Below are positions 34,478 to 42,837 of a DNA stretch of 64,000 nt, piece after piece. Origin of the DNA: CAVOAK01 sp965217615 (GTDB lineage Bacteria > Pseudomonadota > Alphaproteobacteria > UBA8366 > CAVOAK01); contig CBDCIT010000047.1 in the NCBI GenBank assembly GCA_965217615.1, forward strand, positions 156,943-220,942, read 5' to 3'. Below the pieces are notes generated by a model, which worked only from the letters and a program-made list of their open reading frames with translations, ran no database searches and was not told the DNA's origin. Made by a program: the position numbers and the translations under genes. Every line of letters begins with the position of its first letter. The first letter of the stretch is position 1.

Positions 34478-35281
34478 CTACTCCTCAGCCTCGAGAAAAC
34501 CGACGATCAGGCAGGCAAGGTCTTTGGCGGCACGGCCGCTGGCGGCGATTGTCAGGTCGTGGCTCAAGGGCTCGCCGGTCATGCCGGCGGCCAGGTTGAC
34601 GACGACCGAAATTGCCGCCACCCGAAGGCCCGCGTGGCGCGCCAGGATGACCTCAGGCGCCGTCGACATGCCGACGACGTCAGCGCCGAGAATCCGGGCC
34701 GCGCGGATCTCCGCCGGTGTCTCGAAATTGGGCCCGCTGAACCAAATATAAACACCCTGATATAATTCGATGTCGAGCCGTCCGGCAGCGTTCAGGAATC
34801 GGTCCCGGAGCGCCGGATCGTAGGCGTCAGTCAAATCCACGAAACGTTCGTCGCCTTGCTCTCCGAACAGCGGGCTGACGGCGGCGAAATTAATGTGGTC
34901 GTTGACCAATACCAGGCTGCCTGGACCCGCCTCTTCACGCAGTGACCCGGCGGCGTTTGTGATCAGCAGCGTCTCGCAGCCAGCTGCCGCCAGGGTGCGG
35001 ACCGGACCAGCCATGGCGTCGGCACCAAGCCCTTCGTAGTAGTGAGCGCGACCCACGAGGCACGCCACTGTCGTGTCGGCGATGCGCCCGAGCACCAAGC
35101 GGCCCTCGTGCAATGTAAGCGAAGGAAAACCGGGAATTTCGCTATAGTCTATGGATACCGGGTCGTCGAGTAGCTGGACGACTTCGCCAAGTCCCGAGCC
35201 CAGCACGATTCCAAGGCGCGGCGCCACACCGCCTGAGCGTTCGGCGATCATCGCGACGGCTTGATCGACGGTTTGCGTCAC
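34478..35281 (-). CDS. Purine-nucleoside phosphorylase (class II, trimeric type)
   Basis: A 267-residue PNP. PRLGIVLGSGLGEVVQLLDD is the phosphate-binding N-terminus, LHEGRLVLG and GRAHYYEGLGADAM follow, and LITNAAGSLREE, YIWFSGPNFETPAEIRA and VGMSTAPEVILARHAGLRV are diagnostic. Start is set at GTG 35281, which overlaps the TGA of cdd (GTGA) and gives the usual length; a longer frame to 35428 runs antifamily through cdd. Works with deoC and deoA on imported nucleosides. Confidence 0.93.
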   Translation of the reverse strand: MTQTVDQAVAMIAERSGGVAPRLGIVLGSGLGEVVQLLDDPVSIDYSEIPGFPSLTLHEGRLVLGRIADTTVACLVGRAHYYEGLGADAMAGPVRTLAAAGCETLLITNAAGSLREEAGPGSLVLVNDHINFAAVSPLFGEQGDERFVDLTDAYDPALRDRFLNAAGRLDIELYQGVYIWFSGPNFETPAEIRAARILGADVVGMSTAPEVILARHAGLRVAAISVVVNLAAGMTGEPLSHDLTIAASGRAAKDLACLIVGFLEAEE

Positions 35282-35676
35282 CGCAGATGTTCCGGGCCGA
35301 ACGAATGCGGCATCAACACGCCCAGCGATATCGTTTTGCGCAGACCCTCGGGTCCGCAGATATGGATCGGCGTGTCGTCGCCGGCGAACTCGCCTAGCTT
35401 CTGCCGGCATCCGCCGCACGGGGTGCACAAACTCTCACCTCCACCCAGAACTACCACCTCGACGATAGTTTGCTCGCCAGCGCGTACCATCGCTGCGATC
35501 GCCGACGCCTCTGCACACAAACCTTCGGGATAGGCGGCATTCTCAACATTACATCCGCTGAAGATCATGCCGCTTGCCGTACGCACCGCGGCGCCGACTT
35601 TGAATTTGGAGTAGGGCGCGTAGGCGCGTTCCCTGGCTTCGCTTGCCGCCGCGAGGAGATCGTCGATGTCGCTCAT
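35278..35676 (-). CDS. cdd: Cytidine deaminase, short tetrameric type
   Basis: A 132-residue zinc enzyme converting cytidine and deoxycytidine to the uridine forms. Zinc and catalytic residues are in GLCAEASAIAAMV (C-A-E) and CTPCGGCRQKLGEF (PCxxC). SKFKVGAAVRTASGMIFSGC and NVENAAYPE match substrate-binding parts. ATG overlaps the upstream permease stop (ATGA), and its own stop overlaps the pnp GTG, so three genes are translationally coupled. Confidence 0.95.
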   Translation of the reverse strand: MSDIDDLLAAASEARERAYAPYSKFKVGAAVRTASGMIFSGCNVENAAYPEGLCAEASAIAAMVRAGEQTIVEVVVLGGGESLCTPCGGCRQKLGEFAGDDTPIHICGPEGLRKTISLGVLMPHSFGPEHLR

Positions 35677-36644
35677 TGTTCCTTCACGTAGGGTATACCG
35701 CTCGCCTTGGGTGCTACTGCCGTGCCGATGAATCCAGCGAGTAAAATCACGGTTAGTATGTAGGGGAGCGCTTGGAAGAGCTGCACAGGAATCTCACCCA
35801 CGAAAGGCACGCGCACACCTTGCAGGCGATCCGCGACTGCTCCAAGAAAGCCAAACAGAAGGCAAGCTAACATCGTTGGCACGGGCTTCCACTTCCCGAA
35901 GATCAATGCGGCAAGTGCGATGAATCCTTGGCCGGCCGTCATCTCACGATTGAAAGCGCCGCTTTGTGCAGTGGAGAGGTAGCTGCCAGCAATCCCACAC
36001 AGGAGTCCGCAAACGATCATTGCCCGATACCGCAGAGCGGTCACGGAAATGCCAGCCGTGTCGACAGCGTGGGGATTTTCGCCGACGGCACGTAGCCGCA
36101 AACCGAATCGTGTTTTGAAGACAATCCACCAGGTCATGGGAACGGCGAGGACCGCCAGGTAGACAATTATCGTGTGTCCGCTAAGCAGCTCGGAGTAAAT
36201 AGCGCCAAGAACGGGTACGTCTGCAACCGTTGAAGCGCCCGGCCAAACGATCGGTAGGAACCGTGCGCTATTGGGAAGTTGCGGGGTCTGTCCGCCTTGG
36301 GCGAACCAGGCGATGCCAAGAATCACTGTAAGGCCGGAGGCGAGAATATTGATGGCGACCCCGGAAACAACCTGGTTGCCATTGTGCGTTATGCAGGCAA
36401 ATCCGTGCAGTAGGGCAAGCGCGACCGATGTTGCGATTCCGGCGCCGAGGCCAATCCAGGCGGAACCTGACACCGCCGCCATGGCCGCGGCCGCGAACGC
36501 CGCGCCCAACATCTTGCCTTCGAGGCCGATATCGACCACGCCCGATCGTTCCGAAAATAGCCCAGCGAGTGAAGCGAGGATGAGCGGGGTCGAGACGCGG
36601 AAGGTTGCGTCGATAATCAGGATGAAGAAAGTGAAGGATTCCAA
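35673..36644 (-). CDS. Nucleoside ABC transporter permease (second permease)
   Basis: A 323-residue BPD_transp_2-family membrane protein with about eight to nine helices. STPLILASLAGLFSERSGVVDIG and LEGKMLGAAFAAAAMA are the conserved N-terminal region, with GLEGKML typical of BMP-type systems; RAVGENPHAVDTAGI is the coupling loop to the ATPase. Start is TTG 36644, 21 nt after the first permease stop, with GGATC upstream. Stop overlaps cdd. Confidence 0.9.
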   Translation of the reverse strand: MESFTFFILIIDATFRVSTPLILASLAGLFSERSGVVDIGLEGKMLGAAFAAAAMAAVSGSAWIGLGAGIATSVALALLHGFACITHNGNQVVSGVAINILASGLTVILGIAWFAQGGQTPQLPNSARFLPIVWPGASTVADVPVLGAIYSELLSGHTIIVYLAVLAVPMTWWIVFKTRFGLRLRAVGENPHAVDTAGISVTALRYRAMIVCGLLCGIAGSYLSTAQSGAFNREMTAGQGFIALAALIFGKWKPVPTMLACLLFGFLGAVADRLQGVRVPFVGEIPVQLFQALPYILTVILLAGFIGTAVAPKASGIPYVKEQ

Positions 36645-36665
36645 CGGTCTGATCCGCTATCCGAT

Positions 36666-37787
36666 TCACTCGGCCGGCGCGGCGGCCAACTCGCGGCCGC
36701 GAACCAATCGCATGAGATAGGGCTGAAACATGTATTCGAGTGCGCCGCCGAACAAAATCACCAACCCCTGTATAACGACGACCATCTCCCGGCTGATTTT
36801 GGGAATCTCAAACGAGAGTTCGGCGCCACCCTGATAGAGCGCGCCGAACAGCAAGCTCGCGAGAATGATGCCGATCGGATGGTTGCGGCCCATCAATGCG
36901 ACGGCGATGCCAACGAATCCGTAGCCGGCGGTAAAGTTTAGGAGGAGGCGGTGTTGTACGCCCATGATTTCATTGAGGCCGAGGAAACCGGCAAGCGCAC
37001 CGGAGATCAACATGGCGATAATGATGTTGCGGGCCGGCGAGATGCCACCATAGATAGCCGCCGTGTGGCTTTGGCCAACTGCGCGCAATTCGTAGCCCCA
37101 GCGCGCGTGCCACACGAAGAATGAGAATAGGACGCAGCATATGAGCGCCCAGAGAAAGGACATGTTGAGCGGCGATGCGGCAAATGGAATGCCGATCCAA
37201 GCGAGCATTTCATGTGCGAATGGCAGCCATGTGTGGGACAGGAACTCGCGGCTTTCCGGGGACATCTGCCCTGGCTTAATGAGCACGTTGACCATCAGAT
37301 AGACCATCAGCGAGGCGGCGATGAAGTTGAACATGATGGTCGTGATGACGATATGGCTGCCGCGCTTGGCTTGCAGGTAAGCGGGAATGATTGCGCAGGC
37401 GCCGCCAAACGCCGCCGCCGCAACGATGGCCAGCGGTACAATCAGCACGAAAGGCAGGGCATCGAAATGGAGACAAACAAGGCCGACGCCCAAGCCGCCG
37501 ATGTAGGCCTGACCTTCGCCGCCGATGTTGAACAGCCCACAGTGGAATGCGAGCGCAACGGCTAGTCCGGTGAAGATAAAGTTCGTGGTGTAGTAAAGCG
37601 TGAAGCCCAACGCCTCCTCGAAGCCGAAGGCGCCCCAAAGAAGAATTCGGACAACCTGCAACGGATTTTCGCCGATCAGAATCACCACAAGGCCGGCGAC
37701 GATGAACGCGGCGAGAAGATTCAAGGCTGGCATCAACGCGGCGGTGACCCAACGCGGAAGCTGACCCGGAGCGGCCGCGGTGCTCAT
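36666..37787 (-). CDS. Nucleoside ABC transporter permease (first permease)
   Basis: A 373-residue BPD_transp_2-family permease. IFTGLAVALAFHCGLFNIGG with EGQAYIGGLGVGL is the family motif, AKRGSHIVITTIMFNFIAAS and RAVGQSHTAAIYGGISPAR follow, the latter facing the ATPase. Roughly nine helices. Its ATG overlaps the ATPase stop (ATGA). With the next permease it forms the heteromeric channel. Confidence 0.9.
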   Translation of the reverse strand: MSTAAAPGQLPRWVTAALMPALNLLAAFIVAGLVVILIGENPLQVVRILLWGAFGFEEALGFTLYYTTNFIFTGLAVALAFHCGLFNIGGEGQAYIGGLGVGLVCLHFDALPFVLIVPLAIVAAAAFGGACAIIPAYLQAKRGSHIVITTIMFNFIAASLMVYLMVNVLIKPGQMSPESREFLSHTWLPFAHEMLAWIGIPFAASPLNMSFLWALICCVLFSFFVWHARWGYELRAVGQSHTAAIYGGISPARNIIIAMLISGALAGFLGLNEIMGVQHRLLLNFTAGYGFVGIAVALMGRNHPIGIILASLLFGALYQGGAELSFEIPKISREMVVVIQGLVILFGGALEYMFQPYLMRLVRGRELAAAPAE

Positions 37788-39397
37788 TGCATCGATTCGC
37801 TTTGCGGCGTTGGATCTATTCCCGCCATCATGAGACCAAGCGTGCGCTCGTCGGCGTCTTTGGTTTCCAGTTCGCCAACGATGCGGCCATCGAACATGAC
37901 CAGGATGCGGTCGCTGAGCGACATGATTTCGTCGAGTTCGACGGACACCAGCAAGATTGCGGCACCGGCATCGCGCATGGCGATCAAACGGGTATGGATG
38001 AACTCGACAGCGCCGATGTCGACGCCACGCGTCGGCTGCCCAACCAATAGGAGGTCTGGATTGCGCTCCAGTTCGCGCGCCAAGACGATCTTCTGTTGGT
38101 TGCCGCCAGAGAAGTTTGCGGTGCGGAGGTTGGGGTTTGTTGGGCGAACGTCGTAAGCGGTCATCGTGCGCCGACAGTTGGCAATGATGGCATCGCGATC
38201 CATCAGTGGTCCGCGGTTATAGGCGGGATCATTATGGTAACCGAGGATCGAAGACTCGTCGGCCTCGAAGGCGGTAATAAGCCCCATGCGCTGGCGGTCT
38301 TCGGGCACGTGGGCAAGGCCGAGATGGCGTGTCTCGCGAGCGTCACGAGGATGCTCGTGGGTGACTTCATGGGCGTTGAGTGTGATGCGGCCCGCCGTGA
38401 TCGGCGCGATGCCCGACAACGCTTCAAGCAGCTCGCTCTGCCCATTGCCTGAAACGCCTGCAAGGCCCACGATTTCGCCCGACCGCACAGAGAGACTGAC
38501 TCCGTCGACGCGCATGACGCCAGCGTTGTCGATCACTCTCAATCCACCCACTTCCAATACTTTGCGGCCGGGATCAGCCGGCGTTTTTTTCACCCGGAGC
38601 AAGACTTTTCGACCGACCATGAGCTCGGCGAGTTCCTCCGTGCTGGTCTTTGCGGTTTCCAAGTGCGCCACCATTTCGCCTTGCCGCATAACCGACACTC
38701 GTTCGGTGACCGCCATGATCTCTCGCAACTTGTGGGTGATCAGAATGACGGTCTTTCCTTGGTCTCGTAGCGCTACCAGAATTCTGAACAGATGATCGGC
38801 TTCCTGAGGCGTCAGAACGCCGGTCGGTTCATCGAGAATCAGCGTCTCTGCGCCGCGATAGAGTGCCTTGAGAATTTCAACACGTTGCTGCAGACCCACC
38901 GGCAGATCGGCGACGACGGCGTCGGGATCGACTTCGAGGCTGTATTCTCGTTCGAGCTTTGCCAACGCGCCTCGCGCGTTGGCAAAGCCGTTGGCCAAGA
39001 GAGTCCCGCCTTCCACGCCCAACACGACGTTTTCCAGGACGGTGAACGGATCGACCAGCATGAAATGCTGGTGCACCATGCCGATGCCGACGTTGATGGC
39101 ATCCTCAGACGCGCCGATTTCCACAGCTTTCCCGTTAATGAGAATCTGCCCTCGATCGGCGCGATAGTAACCATAGAGAATGCTCATTAACGTGGATTTG
39201 CCGGCACCATTCTCGCCAACGATCCCGTGGATTGACCCTTTGGTTACGGCCAGTGATACATCGCGGTTTGCTTGGACGTCGCCGAAGCTTTTGTTGATGT
39301 TCCGCAACTCAACCGCGGGGACTCCGGGCACGACGAGCCGGGATGCAGTTTTTACTGCGTCCCGACCCTCGGTTGCCAACTGCGTGCCGTCACTCAT
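37784..39397 (-). CDS. Nucleoside ABC transporter ATPase with two ABC domains
   Basis: A 537-residue fused ATPase of the RbsA/NupO class. The first domain has Walker A GIVGENGAGKSTLMSIL, signature VGLQQRVEILKAL and Walker B ETLILDEPTGVLTPQEAD. The second has degenerate Walker A GLAGVSGNGQSELLEALSG, as usual in this class, signature FSGGNQQKIVLAREL and LLLVGQPTRGVDIGAVEFI. The first signature reads VGLQQR rather than LSGGQ, also common here. Starts 33 nt after the binding-protein gene. Confidence 0.93.
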   Translation of the reverse strand: MSDGTQLATEGRDAVKTASRLVVPGVPAVELRNINKSFGDVQANRDVSLAVTKGSIHGIVGENGAGKSTLMSILYGYYRADRGQILINGKAVEIGASEDAINVGIGMVHQHFMLVDPFTVLENVVLGVEGGTLLANGFANARGALAKLEREYSLEVDPDAVVADLPVGLQQRVEILKALYRGAETLILDEPTGVLTPQEADHLFRILVALRDQGKTVILITHKLREIMAVTERVSVMRQGEMVAHLETAKTSTEELAELMVGRKVLLRVKKTPADPGRKVLEVGGLRVIDNAGVMRVDGVSLSVRSGEIVGLAGVSGNGQSELLEALSGIAPITAGRITLNAHEVTHEHPRDARETRHLGLAHVPEDRQRMGLITAFEADESSILGYHNDPAYNRGPLMDRDAIIANCRRTMTAYDVRPTNPNLRTANFSGGNQQKIVLARELERNPDLLLVGQPTRGVDIGAVEFIHTRLIAMRDAGAAILLVSVELDEIMSLSDRILVMFDGRIVGELETKDADERTLGLMMAGIDPTPQSESMQ

Positions 39398-39430
39398 CGG
39401 CCGCAGACCATCTTATTTGAAGCCGAACGC

Positions 39431-40426
39431 TCAGCCTGGACAGCTGTTCGTTGCCATGTAGTCGTGCACCTTTATTTTACCGGCGATGATGTCCGCGCGG
39501 ATCTGCTCAACATTGGCCTTCATGGCCGGCGTGATGAGCTTTTCATTATGCTCGTCAAGCGACCAGCCGACACCTTCTTCCGCGAGTCCCAACACCTGAA
39601 TGCCAGGTTTCCACGTGCCGTCGTTTGCGGTCTTGTAGACATTGTATGCCGCGACATCGACGCGCTTCAGCATTGACGTCAAGACTGAGCCCGGATGCAT
39701 GTAGTTCTGGTTGGAATCGACGCCGATTCCGAGCTTGCCCGCGTCGGCGGCGGCCTGTAGGACGCCTTTACCTGTTCCGCCGGCGGCGTGATAGACGACA
39801 TCGGCGCCGCGATCGAACTGCGACTTTGCCAACTCACCACCCCGAACCGGATCGTTCCAAGCAGACGGCGTTGCACCCGTCATGTTTTGGTACACTTCCG
39901 TATTCGCGTTTGCGTGATGGACGCCCTGCACATAACCGCAGGCGAACTTCCGGATCAACGGGATATCCATGCCGCCGACGAAGCCTACCTTTTCCGTTTT
40001 TGACGCCATTGCGGCTAAGACACCGACAAGAAACGAGCCTTCATGTTCTTTGAAGACAATCGACTGCACATTGGGCAGATCCACGACCATATCGATTATG
40101 GCGAAGCGGGTGTCCGGATGCTCTTTGGCAACTTTTTCCAGCGCCGTGGCTTGAGCGAAGCCAACCGCAATCACCGGATCGTATCCGCGGCGCGCAAAAT
40201 TACGTAATGCTTGCTCTCGTTGCGCTTCGTTCGTGACTTCGAAGTCACCGTAGGCGATCCCGCTTTCCTTCTTAAATTTTTCGACACCGTTGAAGATGCC
40301 CTCGTTAAATGACTTGTCGAACTTGCCGCCCATATCGAAGACGACGGCCGGCTTGAATTCGGCCGCGACCGTTGACACAGCGGTCATGAAGAGGAATACC
40401 GCAGCGGCGAGAACCATGCGTATCAT
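39431..40426 (-). CDS. BMP-family nucleoside-binding periplasmic protein
   Basis: A 331-residue substrate-binding protein of the basic membrane protein family. The signal peptide is MIRMVLAAAVFLFMTAVSTVAA; there is no lipobox cysteine, so it is probably soluble in the periplasm. VVFDMGGKFDKSFNEGIFNG, VKEHEG-type VFKEHEGSFLVGVLAAM, VGFVGGMDIPLIRKFACGY and GIGVDSNQNYMHPGSVLTSM are family marks. Start ATG 40426 follows GGGAGC; the longer frame from 40468 has no ribosome site. Highest-expressed member expected of the transporter operon. Confidence 0.92.
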   Translation of the reverse strand: MIRMVLAAAVFLFMTAVSTVAAEFKPAVVFDMGGKFDKSFNEGIFNGVEKFKKESGIAYGDFEVTNEAQREQALRNFARRGYDPVIAVGFAQATALEKVAKEHPDTRFAIIDMVVDLPNVQSIVFKEHEGSFLVGVLAAMASKTEKVGFVGGMDIPLIRKFACGYVQGVHHANANTEVYQNMTGATPSAWNDPVRGGELAKSQFDRGADVVYHAAGGTGKGVLQAAADAGKLGIGVDSNQNYMHPGSVLTSMLKRVDVAAYNVYKTANDGTWKPGIQVLGLAEEGVGWSLDEHNEKLITPAMKANVEQIRADIIAGKIKVHDYMATNSCPG

Positions 40427-40500
40427 TGGCTTGCTCCCTAAACTAAGTTGCAGCGGTCGCGAGTCCACGCCGCCATTTCAAATATTCTCACACAACGCCT

Positions 40501-41202
40501 TCAATGCAGCAATGTGTCTGCAGCGCGACGGACCGCCTTTGTGAATTCGTGGGCCAGATCGTCGGCCAATTTTCCCTGGCGTCGAAGCCCACTGCACAAA
40601 TCGACACCGAATGGACGGACTTGGCGAATTGCCGCTTCCACATTCTCGGCGTTGAGACCGCCGGCGAGATAGACAGGAATTGGTGATACCTCACGGATAC
40701 GGCGACTTATATCCCAGTCGTGCGTGCGGCCCGTGCCGCCGAGTTCCCGAACTGCTGCGTCGGGGCGCCCCGTATCGAGCAGGAGCGCGTTGACCTCAGG
40801 GGCGATGGCGGCGGCCTCCGAGACTATCTCCAGAGAAGTCACGTGAATAACCTGCACGATCGACACGCCGGGCAATGCGCTGCGTAGCCTTTCGTGGTCG
40901 CCAACAGACAAGCGGTCGCAGAGCTGGATCGTATTGACTCCGGTTTGCCGCTGCTGGTCGACGATAGCGTCCACTTCTTGTTGTGCAGTCAGAAAAAATG
41001 TTGCGACGCCAGACGGTACGGTTGCAGCGATCTCGGCAATTTGCACTTCGTCGATGATGCCCGGACCACTTGGCATTTCGGATACAAAGCCCAGGGCCGA
41101 GGCGCCGGCGGCAACTGCCGTCTGCGCCTCCTGGAGACTCATGATGCAGCACATCTTGATACGAACCGTCTTGGGCGGCTGCGAGCGAGACTCCGGGCAC
41201 AT
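40501..41202 (-). CDS. TrpF-like (phosphoribosylanthranilate isomerase family) protein
   Basis: A 233-residue TIM barrel related to TrpF. The N-terminal KICGI motif is changed to RIKMCCIMS; the catalytic cysteine position is kept. The expected SPR phosphate-loop is replaced by EMPSGPG. LLLDTG keeps an aspartate, and the end VYLAGGLNAENVEAAI with GVDLCSGLR is TrpF-like. No trpB or trpA is adjacent; instead it sits 74 nt upstream of the BMP nucleoside-binding protein on the same strand. It may be a paralogue with another sugar-phosphate isomerase role; true TrpF activity is uncertain. Confidence 0.75.
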   Translation of the reverse strand: MCPESRSQPPKTVRIKMCCIMSLQEAQTAVAAGASALGFVSEMPSGPGIIDEVQIAEIAATVPSGVATFFLTAQQEVDAIVDQQRQTGVNTIQLCDRLSVGDHERLRSALPGVSIVQVIHVTSLEIVSEAAAIAPEVNALLLDTGRPDAAVRELGGTGRTHDWDISRRIREVSPIPVYLAGGLNAENVEAAIRQVRPFGVDLCSGLRRQGKLADDLAHEFTKAVRRAADTLLH

Positions 41203-41292
41203 AGGATTTCCAGATCAACCTCGAAACGGCACACCAAAAGGCAATTCCAAATGCGTCTTGACCCCTGCGCGCGCCGTATACGTTTGTAATTG

Positions 41293-41367
41293 TGGTGCCA
41301 GCGGAGGGAGTCGAACCCCCAACCTTCGGTTTACAAAACCGCTGCACTGCCATTGTGCTACGCTGGC
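41293..41367 (-). tRNA. tRNA-Thr (anticodon TGT)
   Basis: 75 nt with CCA encoded. Acceptor GCCAGCG pairs with CGCTGGC, D-stem GCAC/GTGC, anticodon loop TTTGTAA giving TGT, T-arm GGGGG TTCGACT CCCTC. The anticodon stem has a G27-A43 mismatch. Stands alone on the minus strand between rlmB and the TrpF-like gene. Confidence 0.95.
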
Positions 41368-41436
41368 CCAAGCCCTGGGTGTAACCGTAGCAAAGGGTGA
41401 ACCTACGCGCCAGTTTCGAAGCCTGCCTTGCACCAA

Positions 41437-42309
41437 TCAGTCGGCTGGATTGGAACGTTGGCGGGCGACCTCATAAAGTGCCACGGCGCTCGCGGCCGCG
41501 ATATTGATCGACGTCATGGGCGGCTGCGTTGGCAGTGAAACCAGCATGTCGCAGCGCGTGCGGGTAAGGCGGCGGAGCCCGCTTCCCTCGGCACCCAAGA
41601 TCAGTGCGACGCGGCCATCGAGGGGTGCCGACTCAAGCCGCTCCTTGGCGGAATCTGCAAGGCCAATACACCAGAAACCCGCGGCCTTCATTTGGTCGAG
41701 CGCGCGTGCGAGATTCGTGACACGCGCAAGCGGTAATGTTTCCAACGCGCCACTTGCCGCCTTCGCCATAGTCGCCTCCGCAGACGTCGAACGGCGCGTC
41801 GTAAGAATGAGAGCGGTCGCACCAAATGCGGCGGCATTGCGCACGGCAGCGCCAACATTCTGCGGGTCCGTCACCTGGTCGAGCACGAGAATAAAGGCAT
41901 TGGCGGCGGCATCCGCGAGCAACTGATCGAGCGCAGTTGGCGCGAGGTCTCGCACCGAGAGTGCTATCCCTTGGTGGACCGCTCCGCGGGGAAGTAGTTT
42001 TTCGAGTATCTCGCGGTCGACAATTTCCGGCATAGCATCAGGTATGTTGCTTCGAAGTTTAGTCGAACCCTCGGCCGTGCAAAGCAGCTTGTCCGTCTCA
42101 CGCTGTGGATTTCGAAGGGCCGCCAATACCGCGTGATGTCCATACAGCCAATGCCCCAGGTTACTGGCTTCGCCCCCCGTCATATCGGTGACTTCAGGCT
42201 CGCGCGCATCGTCGTCTGCATGCCGCAGTCCGGCAGTTCGATTCGGGCGCGTTGAATTACGCCTAGTTTTGGCGCTCCGACGACGATTCTCACGCTTGAT
42301 TTTTACCAT
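41437..42309 (-). CDS. rlmB: TrmH/RlmB-family 23S rRNA 2'-O-methyltransferase
   Basis: A SPOUT methyltransferase, 290 residues from ATG 42309 (MVKIKRENRRR); the frame also extends to 42420 but that part lacks family features. A basic N-terminal extension leads to LYGHHAVLAALRNPQRE (RNA-binding domain), then VLDQVTDPQNVGAAVRNAAA, LILGAEGSGLRRLTRTRCD and PTQPPMTSINIAAASAVALY, the three TrmH motifs with the arginine, glutamate and asparagine. The expected product is Gm2251 in 23S rRNA; other TrmH targets cannot be excluded. Confidence 0.88.
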   Translation of the reverse strand: MVKIKRENRRRSAKTRRNSTRPNRTAGLRHADDDAREPEVTDMTGGEASNLGHWLYGHHAVLAALRNPQRETDKLLCTAEGSTKLRSNIPDAMPEIVDREILEKLLPRGAVHQGIALSVRDLAPTALDQLLADAAANAFILVLDQVTDPQNVGAAVRNAAAFGATALILTTRRSTSAEATMAKAASGALETLPLARVTNLARALDQMKAAGFWCIGLADSAKERLESAPLDGRVALILGAEGSGLRRLTRTRCDMLVSLPTQPPMTSINIAAASAVALYEVARQRSNPAD

Positions 42310-42413
42310 CCCGGATATTAGTATTTCGAACAATCTGGCTTCCGCAAGAAGCACTTCACCGCGGCCTTTGCGTACGGGGGGCGGTGTGGTGTGCTTTGGC
42401 GTGCCGTCCGACA

Positions 42414-42441
42414 TTGACAAGCGGGGTTATATCACCATAGA
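42414..42441 (+). promoter_or_regulatory. Sigma70-type promoter for tRNA-Tyr/tRNA-Gly/tuf
   Basis: Perfect -35 TTGACA at 42414-42419, 16-nt spacer, -10 CATAGA at 42436-42441. The first tRNA starts 36 nt after the -10. The -10 matches the consensus at only half its positions. Confidence 0.55.
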
Positions 42442-42477
42442 TCGCACTCCACCGCGTGGACTGGATTACGCGGATTT

Positions 42478-42563
42478 GGAGGGGTGCCCGAGTGGCTAAA
42501 GGGGACGGGCTGTAAACCCGTTGGCGTTCGCCTACGTTGGTTCGAATCCAACCCCCTCCACCA
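42478..42563 (+). tRNA. tRNA-Tyr (anticodon GTA)
   Basis: 86 nt class II tRNA with long variable arm. Acceptor GGAGGGG pairs with CCCCTCC, anticodon stem-loop CGGGCTGTAAACCCG gives GTA, variable arm TGGCGTTCGCCTA, T-arm TTGGTTCGAATCCAA; CCA encoded. Confidence 0.97.
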
Positions 42564-42650
42564 CTTGGTATGGCCGACCGGTCGTCATTTGTAGCGCACT
42601 ATCCAAGGCATTCAGGCCAAGGCAATCCGGAAGTCGAGGGACGTAAGTTT

Positions 42651-42724
<74 letters not shown>

Positions 42725-42837
42725 TGGTAGTTGGTCAGAGCGGACAAGCGTGTGATCGGCAAGCGTAGTTGGCATCGAGTGGCAAGGCCACCGAGGTACA
42801 TTGGCGGACTTCTTGGTCTGAAGGAACGGAACGAAGC

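Noticed and set aside
42769..42837. Upstream extension of tuf copy 1 (MASSGKATEVHW)
   Set aside because: The second tuf copy begins at MAKQKFERTKPH, and identity between copies starts exactly there.
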